64,000 nt of DNA, from positions 7,509,402-7,573,401 of the forward strand of contig OU744447.1 of assembly GCA_916610825.1 (NCBI GenBank), given 5' to 3'. Position numbers and translations under genes: made by a program. A model generated the notes under the pieces. It made no database searches and was not told the origin of the DNA. It was given only the letters and a program-made list of their open reading frames with translations. The stretch comes from Haliclystus octoradiatus. Lineage: Eukaryota > Cnidaria > Staurozoa > Stauromedusae > Haliclystidae. This document shows positions 56,601 through 64,000 of the stretch, piece after piece (the first letter of the stretch is position 1; every line of letters begins with the position of its first letter).

Positions 56601-59600
56601 GAACTATCTATCAAATTATCCCTATCAAAATATTATACATTAGGGGCTACTTTCAATTAGGCTGAAATAAACTTGACCCATTGTGACAACAGGGCACACA
56701 CAGTGCATTAAGTAACCTGGGTTACAAGGGCTAAGGTCGGGTAACATGCTCACAATTGGCTCTTCTTGGTTGAACACGTGCTTTGCCAAGGGTGTGCACG
56801 TGAGGACTTTATAAGGAAGCCATCACACGGAGGACAAATTAGACATAAGGAATTATCTAATTTATTCTTTATTGGAATTTGCTAGCTAGCCATGCATTTT
56901 GCAAACGTCTTGCTAGCCAATTTATATATTTTCTAGCTTTAGCATTTTATTTAATTCTAGCTATTTTCATGCCTCGTCGGAATAGAAATAGCCAAGATGC
57001 TAGTCTTTCTTCCCTCCCACCCTACTCCCACCTACGCCTTAATTTTCATTGTAGTACAATCTGTTACTTAATTTCTGTTTCTCCACTGATTATCAGTGTG
57101 AGTGGTGCTTGGGGTGGTGACAGGTTCGCTAGCGTGTCTAACGCAGACTCTTGACTACTTCGCTCCCACCAACCAAGCACCAAAGAAATGCCAACACCCA
57201 TCAATGGGATGAGTTTCATTGAAATTACTTGGCTTACCCCCAATTGTTTACAATAGCAGTGATTATAGTAGACTATAGATTAAGGTAGGCATATTAATAA
57301 ATTAAGGTAGAATAGAATAGTAAAATCCAAATATAAATATATAATTTTCAACTTCTACTGATATTGATGCACCGCACTCAAAATCTCAATGAAAATTGAT
57401 TGAATAGTTAAGTACTTCACTTGTACTCAACTTTCTTTAAACTGTAATTTAGGAGTTACTGAGTTGAGAAAATTCACACAAAGAAACCAAATTACATCAA
57501 ATAAAATACGGATTACATCAAAAACGTCTGGTAAACACGGCTTTTGGAAGGTTCAGACTGACTTTCATTTAAGCAGATCGCATGCAGTAAATTAATAATT
57601 TCTTGAAATTTATTAGCAAACTTTAATATCTTCTATAAATAGATGTTACTTCAATTTTCTGCTGACGTCATTTTTCGAATTGATTATTATTAATAATCAA
57701 ACACGCTATTTGTCTCCTTTTATAATTATAATTATAACTTTTTTTTAATTAATTTTGTCCATGTGGAATTTATTTTACTGAAGTTATAAATTAGGTGTCA
57801 AATAATTTTTTTGCTTGAATAATATGTTTTAAAAAATTAATGTGAATTACGTTTGTTGAAACAATCTGTTTTTATTATTAAAAATGAACGAATATATAAG
57901 CCAATAAAAGCTCTTAAAATTCTTCTCAATATTTGTTTTCATAAGCTTTAAACTTGAGGATAGTTATACAAACTGATCCTATTTTCGCATCTGGTTTTTA
58001 TCTGGATTAACTAAAGTGCTATCGAAATTATGTTGTGTTATTTCAATAAAGTAAACAATTGATTCATATACTGTTTCAATGTTGCCATTATTTGAGACTG
58101 ACTGGGGGAAACTATTATTATGTTATTTACTTTATTCTATATTTGAATTTGAAAAGCATGAATAATAATTATTAATGGTATATGTGTCATCAGATTTTGT
58201 TACATATGGTTGAATGTTTTATGGTGAAGGCATTAAGCTTTTTAAGAATTTTATCCTAATTTTGAAAGATTGATTTTTAATTTTACTTTATAATTTCAAA
58301 TTTACTTCTTCTTGGCGGAAGTAAAGAACAGAACATTTGTATCGAAATATTTGTTACAATACCGCAAAAGACTTGCTCTGCTGGTCAAAACTCAATTGCC
58401 AAAGTCTACAAAATCGAACAATTCTACTGTCATTTAGCTGATAATATAATAACAATTTATGTGATAAGCAATATATGTCTGGTTTATAAATTTCTAAACT
58501 ATGCATAATGCGTGTTCAGATGTTTGGCCATCTAGCATTTTATCATATTTTACTGGTATTGTGTCTTTACTGTTGGGGATTATGGCAGTTATGTTTAATG
58601 GTTTAGTATGTCTTGTCGTTTTATTTGATCGTACAGGAGACCTATGCACGGCTTTTAACTATTTGATATTTAATTTAACACTTAGTGATCTACTTGTTGG
58701 ACTTACAGCGTTACCCATATCAACTATATTTCATTTTCGTGAAGCAGTTGGCATGACAACAGCTAGTACTAACCCTATTGTTCATTTATCATATTTAACG
58801 TGTTCTACTGTCAGCATGTTTAGTCTTAGCGTTTTATCATTCGATCGTTATATTGCTATACGTTTTCCTATATTTTATCGATGTAACGTAAGTTCGCTAC
58901 GTTCTTGCGTCGTTTCTTTCTTTGTATGGATATCAGCTATATTATTTACATTGTTATATTTTCATTTTGGTTATCTGGCGTTTTTATTAATCTACGTTAA
59001 CGTTACAATTACGTTAACATTATTTGTTCTCATGGGAACATACATTGGTGTATATCGTGTTCTATTTCAACGTCACGTAGTACCAACTAATTCTCCAATA
59101 ACGTCAAACGCTAGTCCTGAAACAATGCAGCGTCGTCGACGTGAACAAAAAGTTGTCACTACATTTCTATGTGGATTATGTTTCTTCTTGGCTTGTAATC
59201 TTCCTGCTGGTGTTTTTATTTACGTCATTGAATTCTGTCATGATTGCACCTGTTCGTCTATTAATGTTTTACGTGACGCACATTTCTTATTGATTTTAGC
59301 AAATAGTGCACTCAATCCATGCGTTTGTACATTTCGATTACAAAAATTCCGCCGTGCTATTGGTCAATTATGCAATCGTATTTTTAATATTTGTTGTGGG
59401 TGTTTTGTTCGTGCTAAACGAAAAAGAAATGATTCGTATGTTGTGGAACATTTTGTTCCTGTTGATAACAATAATGTTAATGATTTTATCGTTGTTCAGA
59501 AACGATGCATGTTTATCACTGATACCACGCAAGTTACATCGAAGTAGATTTAATCTGGTTGCATTATAATCCGCTATCTGAAGATAGGACAATGTCCAAG

Positions 59601-62600
59601 AACAGAATAATTATGTATTGAAACAGGGGAATATGATATTAATGGGGTTATATTTAATTTCTATGTATTTATAATATGTATATTTGTCATCACTTTTGTT
59701 AGCTGGCAATATGGTGCAATACTGTAGACTATTATCAACATTTGAGTAAACCTTTTAGAAAATCTAAATTTAAAGGAATTTGACTGTCAAAACCTGGTTA
59801 ATTATTAATCATTTCGATTGCTGGCGTCTTTTTCCCCATACGTAAAGTTCCTGAAAACTTTCCTGAAATTTCAGTTAAAATGTTCTCTTCATCTAAAAGA
59901 ATTGAGCACAAATGACAATGATGTTACAACTGGGATCATCAATCACTTATTTTTTCTTTAAAAGCCTCATGCACCAGTCAAGCACGACTCCTGACCCCTG
60001 GGAAGTACCGGGAATTAACCAATTAGCAATTAACGTTGAAGTTGGTTAATATCCCTGGTATCAGGAGAGACTTCTTTGTTAAAAACTAAAAACCCAGTCT
60101 TGAAATTATCTTTCCTTTTACATCAAGGTAGCACAATGTCTTGAGGTGTTTGGACTGAATAGTTGCAAACTTTTATTTTTTGACCCCCATTTCACTGCTT
60201 TCAAGATTATGTTAACTTCTGGCCAAGAATCCGAGTACCCGTGCAATAAAACTGTTAAAACCGTGTTGAAAGGACTGGGCATGACTTGTGAATTAAAACT
60301 AATTATCGGGTGTCTGAGGACAATGGTGTCGATTGACTATATATAGTGCATTGCCAATGTCATGATTTCCTTCCTAATGCAATGAGGATTCTTTATTATT
60401 GTTGTCGATCTCAGTCGTGAAACTTTAGTCGTGAGACTGTATATAGCAACTACTTCTAAATATTTGGATTAATTGCTCGCTGTAGACAGGTGGCCTTAAA
60501 CTACAGGTTCGATTCAATAATGCGTAAACTTAATGCAGGATAGCAGACTTAATACACACTCTTTATTTGAATGGTACCTGCTTAGACATACACATTGCTG
60601 CTAAAAAATTACTGTCCTTCAAATCATAATTGGAGAAAGAAATTTATAAGGTTTTATGTAAAATGTGTAACTAATTATTAATAATATTTTATTCCTATAG
60701 CAACATTTAGTTTGTTTTTTATATATTATTGTAGTTTAAGGATATATGTACGTAGAAGTTTACTCTTCTAGTAAGCATTCCCTGAATAATATTATCAACA
60801 TGTTTTTGATAAATAAACAACAACAACAACAAACTATCGTACCTAAAAGGGTAGTTTGTGACTATATAGGCTCCTTTTTAAAATTGGGATACCAATAAAG
60901 AAACATCTTTCCGGAAAATTAACGTTTTTTTGTTATCATGAATGACATTTGCATTGTGTGGCAATTTTCCGGGGAGCGTTTCCACCTGTTTGTCCTATCT
61001 CGCTTGATTAGATTTCCATATCAGCCCACTTAAGTGCAAGTCAAATTGCCAACGGATTTCGTTGCATTTATCCGAATTTGCAGTTATCCGAAATTGAATA
61101 ACAAGGACTTTGACCAGAAAATAGTTTATCGGGTTTCAAAGGGGTTTCAAAGCTACGTTGGTGATAAGCGGGAATTTTACTTATCCGAATTGCACATAAG
61201 TGGATTACATTGTAATTAATCGCTATTGTAATAATATTACGTTTATGTTATAGTTGATGCCGCAAATTATAAACGAAATTTAAAAGTCAAAACGAATCAC
61301 GAAGAAGATGATATTACATTAAATCTCAAACAAACACTACCTCGGAAAAAAGATGGAACAAAACATATCACCAGTCAAAATATGGAATCAATACCAAATC
61401 ATAATTCCCTTTTACCTTCAAATGAGATTATTATTCATCAATGCGAATGTAAAGATCCAACTAAAGATTCAGTTTGTGATAATAAAGAATTTGTAAAGGA
61501 AATCCAATTACACCAGGAAAGACTCCCTCACACTTTGGAATCAAAAAATGAGATTTTTCCATCGCCTGATAATGTTTGTTCTACTGCAACTATAACTTTG
61601 GAGACTAAAGAGCTTACATCTAATCTAGACGAATTGTGTTACCTTTCTTCAGATGATATGGAAACTATTGTTGACGCTACACATTCAGACGTACACCATT
61701 ATCCCCTTTCCCATGAAAATATTATTCGCCCAGAGTCTTCAAATTCAGTCATTAATCATCCTTCAAACGAAAATTCTCCTTATTTTGCAGGGCAAGAAGA
61801 AGCTACACCTGCAAACCAATGCCATCCCCCTCTTATAGAAATCAACATTGGGACAGTAAAGCATGCTTCTCCTATAACCATAAAGGAAAAAGGGGGACAC
61901 ACAGAAGGGGTCACATACCCCCTTTTAAATCATACTTCCCGTTTGGAAACCCAAGAAGAATCAACGTCTATAAGGGAAAGTTATGCTACGTTAGATGACA
62001 ACCATCGATTCAATTCATCTCTGCTCAATGGTTTAGGTCATAGTAACTCAACCACTTTTGTTGAATCGAACGTTATATCTAAAGACGAGGCTATCAATGA
62101 AAACGAGGTTGATCATTCTGTTGATTTGCTGCATCCAATTAAAGAAGTTATTCTGGATCAAGTTAATATTTTAGATATCGAAAAGACTACCAATAATGAA
62201 TTCTTTGTTGGTAGCTCTGCAAAAACGCCTGAACGTTATATGAAAATTAGGAATACTATATTAAATCTATGGCTAATCTCGAAACCAAATTATCTTTATA
62301 AAATGAAAGTGAGGCAGTCTTTAAGATCTTGTGGTGATGTCAATGCTATTGGAAGAATTCATGATTTTTTGGAACAATTAGGTGCTATTAATTTTGGATG
62401 TGAAGAAACTCAAAAATCTAATTATAATAAACCAACACGTCAAGTTCGTATCACGCAGAATGATGTACTTCGTGACTGGGTTGGTGGTTTGAGACTACGC
62501 AAGGAACGGAAAATGCATGATGATGGTGATTGGATTGATACAAGTGAGCCAGAGGGAATGACCATTGAGGTATTACACTCTTCTGTATATAGTATTATTC

Positions 62601-63307
62601 CTCAAGATTAAAATGTTCTGACAATTATTTTGAGTAAAATTGAAAATAATTTTAAAACAACATGTCTCCTATCCAAGCATGTAACTAAATTATACATCCT
62701 TAATGTAATATTTATCTACCTTCTGAAGCTGTTGAACTTTGAATTGAAAGTTGAAATTGTAAATTTCCAAACTATTGTCCTAAGATTTGACAATAGGGAT
62801 CACTCATGATTTTCATAACTGTATTGCATATCATGTCGTACCTCACTCTCACAAGTGTGCGTGCTAAATTGATTGAAGGATATCGCAAGCGCTATCCGTC
62901 TATGATGAGATGTTGCCTTACCACACAGAAAGCTGTATTCCCTTACTGGGCCTCAAAAATCACAACCCTGAAGCTCAAGTAGAATTCAGCCAATCAGATT
63001 GAAGGATTGTGACGCTGAATTTTATAATGTTTATTTTTAGCATCTGCCAGGTGATGGATCGCAAACGATGACAAACGGGGAATCATCAAGAACAATAAAG
63101 GCAACTCCAAAGAAAAGAAAACAACCTTCAACCAATCCATTTAAACTTATTCCATGTCGAACATTCCCATCCTCTAGTGCTGTTCCGTTCACTGTATCTA
63201 TGACACAGAGTTCATTAGTTGTTATTGATTTTCATTCTCATTTATCATCATCTGAAGTTATCGGTCTTGTTGGTGGACGATACATAGCCAATGAAAGACA
63301 CCTGGAG
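48082..63307 (+). CDS. MYSM1: MYSM1-like histone H2A deubiquitinase (nine exons, 3' end off the window)
   Basis: Exons 48082-48128, 50776-50803, 51763-51808, 52730-52772, 54079-54145, 54705-54803, 56295-56451, 61254-62569 and 63041-63307 give 690 residues in one frame with GT-AG borders. The start MSSDEEIDIENVEEDG is acidic. Exons 5-6 encode the SANT/Myb domain at about 62-110 (RGPWSKEETSTFHVGLDQFG, KKWTKIAELLPSRS, VQQVRSYGKKYFQ). Exon 7 has an Asp/Glu-rich tract. Exon 8 is long and ends with SWIRM at about 487-550 (RYMKIRNTILNLWLISKP, LRSCGDVNAIGRIHDFLEQL, GAINFG). Exon 9 opens the MPN domain (VPFTVSMTQSSLVVIDFHSH, SEVIGLVGGRY). The JAMM zinc ligands would be in later exons outside the window. 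Known role in vertebrates: a nuclear metalloprotease removing ubiquitin from H2A to activate genes. The tiny exons 2-4 are less certain than the rest. Confidence 0.92.
49958..50134. mobile_element. TA-flanked MITE, same family, in MYSM1 intron 1
   Basis: 177 bases, exactly the length of 47219-47395, with ends CAGTGAAACCTGTATATAAC and GTTATAACAGGTTTGACTG and a TA duplication. A degenerate stub of the same family (GTAGACAGGTGGCC) is at about 60483-60515. Confidence 0.85.
52304..52519. mobile_element. GTTCATGAAC-type MITE, MYSM1 intron 3
   Basis: CTCCTGTCAAAGTTCAGGAG at the left, CTCCTAAACTGTTTTTCGCT GGGG at the right, and two copies of GAACGTTAAATGGCCCCAAT-like text. It is more diverged than the GIPC copies. 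Confidence 0.72.
53601..53637. repeat. (ATG)n microsatellite
   Basis: About 12 ATG/GAT units in MYSM1 intron 4, antisense to a spurious poly-Ser frame. Confidence 0.9.
53710..53957 (+). mobile_element. Non-autonomous element related to 8995-9220 and 14119-14395
   Basis: Shares GAGTTGGGACACTCTTTCAT, GGACAGATGCCAGTCAC, TTTATGGACGCCAG, TGAACAAAGCGCGCACAAAT and ATCATGAATTCTAAA with the two copies in the adhesion GPCR gene. It ends CAGATGGCTTTG, a mutated form of the family terminus. It lies in MYSM1 intron 4. Confidence 0.7.
54853..54976. mobile_element. GTTCATGAAC-type MITE, decayed, MYSM1 intron 6
   Basis: AAGTTCAGAAATTGTTCATG at the left and ATTTTCACAAGGG at the right with GTCCATGAACTGTTCATGAA inside. 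It starts only 50 bases after the SANT exon donor. Confidence 0.55.
55060..55300 (+). repeat. Possible second SINE family
   Basis: TTAGTGTAGCTGTTAGGGCG followed by GGACTTTGGTATG and a B-box-like GGAATAAAACCC resembles a tRNA-derived head. The tail CTTACCTGGTTTGTGGG also occurs near 54616-54636 (CTTACCTGATTTGTGGG), which suggests another copy at about 54405-54640. Boundaries are uncertain. Confidence 0.35.
55431..55865 (+). mobile_element. tRNA-derived SINE, copy 3, interrupted by a MITE
   Basis: Has the intact B box GGTTCAAATCCC near 55458, then GGTCAACTCAGTATTGACTT. The body stops at GGATGG (55527), where a GTTCATGAAC-type MITE is inserted, and resumes at CGAATGGTCCAGAGGGAATT (about 55643). 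It continues with TGGCGCATCCCTGC, GAAATCTGTTGAAATTGATC and the 3' end GGCGATACCGTCTCAATTTT. Confidence 0.8.
55528..55636. mobile_element. GTTCATGAAC-type MITE nested in the SINE
   Basis: CCCCTGTGAAAAACAGTTCA at the left, CTCTTGAACTGCTTTTTGCA GGGGG at the right, about 108 bases. It interrupts the SINE where the uninterrupted copy at 12422-12775 reads GGATGGAATGGTCC, so it was inserted after the SINE. Confidence 0.82.
55956..56245. mobile_element. GTTCATGAAC-type MITE, long form, MYSM1 intron 6
   Basis: ATGCAAAAACATGGCTGAAT at the left and GAACTGTTTTCACAGGGA at the right. Between are at least eight GTTCATGAAC-type units, including CATGAACTGTTCATGAACTG. It ends 50 bases before the MYSM1 exon 7 acceptor region. 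Confidence 0.7.
56452..58500. other. MYSM1 intron 7, 5' part, with a possible LTR-like stretch
   Basis: At about 56685-57240 there is a stretch with TGTGACAACAGGGCACACAC, a TATA-like ACTTTATAAGGAAGCC and later CAATTGTTTACAAT, which could be a solo LTR. No target duplication or second copy was found. The open frame at 56879-57154 has no recognised family. The rest to 58500 is plain AT-rich DNA before the nested GPCR. Confidence 0.3.
58501..59547 (+). CDS. Rhodopsin-class (class A) GPCR, intronless, nested in MYSM1 intron 7
   Basis: A single open frame of 348 residues with seven hydrophobic segments. TM1 is near 13-40; TM2 holds NLTLSDLLVG (Asp63); TM3 ends SFDRYIAIRFP (DRY 115-117); TM4 has VWISAILF; TM5 VNVTITLTLFVLMGTYIGVY; TM6 FLCGLCFFLACNLPAG; TM7 NSALNPCVC (272-276). 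A cluster CNRIFNICCGC after TM7 could be lipidated. Odd points: residue 3.25 is Asn91 instead of Cys and the second extracellular loop is very short without Cys, so the usual disulfide is missing; the TM6 Trp is Asn (CNLP); NPxxY reads NPCVC. Missing disulfide and short loop 2 are seen in the melanocortin/S1P/cannabinoid/adenosine group. The ligand is unknown. A decayed receptor is unlikely because the frame is intact over 1 kb. Confidence 0.9.
   Translation: MHNACSDVWPSSILSYFTGIVSLLLGIMAVMFNGLVCLVVLFDRTGDLCTAFNYLIFNLTLSDLLVGLTALPISTIFHFREAVGMTTASTNPIVHLSYLTCSTVSMFSLSVLSFDRYIAIRFPIFYRCNVSSLRSCVVSFFVWISAILFTLLYFHFGYLAFLLIYVNVTITLTLFVLMGTYIGVYRVLFQRHVVPTNSPITSNASPETMQRRRREQKVVTTFLCGLCFFLACNLPAGVFIYVIEFCHDCTCSSINVLRDAHFLLILANSALNPCVCTFRLQKFRRAIGQLCNRIFNICCGCFVRAKRKRNDSYVVEHFVPVDNNNVNDFIVVQKRCMFITDTTQVTSK
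59548..61253. other. MYSM1 intron 7, 3' part
   Basis: Holds a stub of the CAGTGAAACCTGTATATAAC-type MITE at about 60483-60515 and the element at 61022-61212. AATAAA-type words downstream of the nested GPCR could serve its 3' end but none is decisive. No further gene was seen. Confidence 0.4.
61022..61212. mobile_element. MITE, type GCAATTCGGATAAG
   Basis: CAGCCCACTTAAGTGCAAGT at the left, CCGAATTGCACATAAGTGGA and TTACATTG at the right, with TGCATTTATCCGAATTTGCA and GTTATCCGAAATTG inside; reverse-complement matches to 44945-45101. It ends about 40 bases before MYSM1 exon 8. Confidence 0.7.
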
Positions 63308-64000
63308 GTATGCTTTACATGTTTTATTAACGCCCTTTTTACAGGAGGGGATAGTCCTATTAAGTCCCGGTGTCTACGTCTATACGACAACGCTCATCTA
63401 TAAAATCTGACTTTTAAAAATCCTTAAAGAAAATACGTCACAATGCACGTACATACATCATAATGAAAAATGCGTATATACTTTGATGGTTGACATCCCC
63501 CCTCACAACTGAGTACGTACTTTATGGATGGCCCCTAATACAATTTCTTTGAGCGGAAAAACACCAACCCATTGTCCAGTAATTTTAGTGAGATTTGATC
63601 AATTTCATTAATCGATGTCTTCAAGTTTGTTACAGCCTTTGTGTATGTTAGTTTTTAAACACACTTCTTGTGAACTGTTTGCACATATGTATGTGAACAT
63701 TTATATATAGTTCTTTATATTACAGTATCGATAAGACACAATTATTTAGTTATTGAATATACAATATCAGTAATATCACATAACAGTCCACTGTTGTCAT
63801 TAAAATAAGACATAACGCTGTCTCATGTGTGTATGTGTTATAGCATGGCTATAGTAACGATTCAATTTATCATACTATCTTAATCCGCCATCGTTACAAA
63901 TCTATCGAGTTTAATTTCACGATAGATTTCAAAAGTCGTTCAATTAACACACACTGTATATTATAAACTTATTTATTTTAATTCAAAAATGCATTTATCA
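63308..64000. other. MYSM1 intron 9 to window end
   Basis: No further MYSM1 exon was found, so the JAMM motif must lie right of the window. At about 63495-63537 a repeat end (CTGAGTACGTACTTTATGGA, TGGCCCCTA) is the reverse complement of the one near 34372-34440. Confidence 0.45.

Noticed and set aside
62570-62611. MYSM1 ending at the stop after 62611
   Set aside because: A donor at 62570 joins in phase to 63041, which encodes the conserved start of the MPN domain; the stop is intronic.

Overview
This is a 64-kb piece of an AT-rich animal nuclear genome. The genes are split by many short exons and kilobase-scale GT-AG introns, and the non-coding DNA is full of SINE, LINE, Penelope-like and MITE copies and long microsatellites. 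Gene content (GIPC, MYSM1, an adhesion GPCR and a rhodopsin-class GPCR) and degenerate Penelope-like elements point to an invertebrate metazoan. The phylum cannot be fixed from the sequence; a cnidarian or an invertebrate deuterostome would both fit.

Left third (1-29 kb): the extracellular part of a large adhesion GPCR lies on the minus strand. Fifteen exons with consistent splice phases were traced from a signal-peptide exon at 19425 to the GAIN domain at 140. The GPS and 7TM parts lie beyond the left edge. The order is signal peptide, LamG-like jellyroll, three FN3-like modules, EGF-Ca, hormone-receptor motif, GAIN. A second signal-peptide exon at 28979-29042 has the same splice phase and may be an alternative first exon. 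The introns hold an inverted pair of Penelope-like GIY-YIG tails with hammerhead-like motifs, tRNA-derived SINEs, a 0.9-kb ATGT array with a 343-bp higher-order period, a 66-bp minisatellite and a 0.6-kb AAT array.

Middle (29-36 kb): mostly transposon debris, plus a two-exon gene (32622-33987) for an 88-residue secreted precursor. It has an acidic prosegment, a W-G-K-R processing site and a very Arg-rich tail, so it looks like an antimicrobial peptide or neuropeptide precursor. Its first exon sits between two same-family MITEs with TAA target duplications.

Right half (36-64 kb): a complete five-exon GIPC gene (36273-46688, 323 residues; PDZ adaptor for myosin VI) is followed head-to-tail by MYSM1 (48082 to beyond the window; SANT, SWIRM and the start of the MPN domain). 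MYSM1 intron 7 contains an intronless rhodopsin-class GPCR (58501-59547) on the same strand. At least eleven MITEs built from the palindrome AGTTCATGAACT are scattered through this half and one lies in the adhesion GPCR gene. Two TA-flanked mariner-like MITE families also occur, one inserted inside the other.

Exon models rest on reading-frame continuity, splice consensus and family resemblance recognised by eye; no search or alignment was run. The genes do not form a pathway: GIPC traffics receptors, MYSM1 acts on chromatin, and the two GPCRs and the secreted peptide are surface or signalling products.
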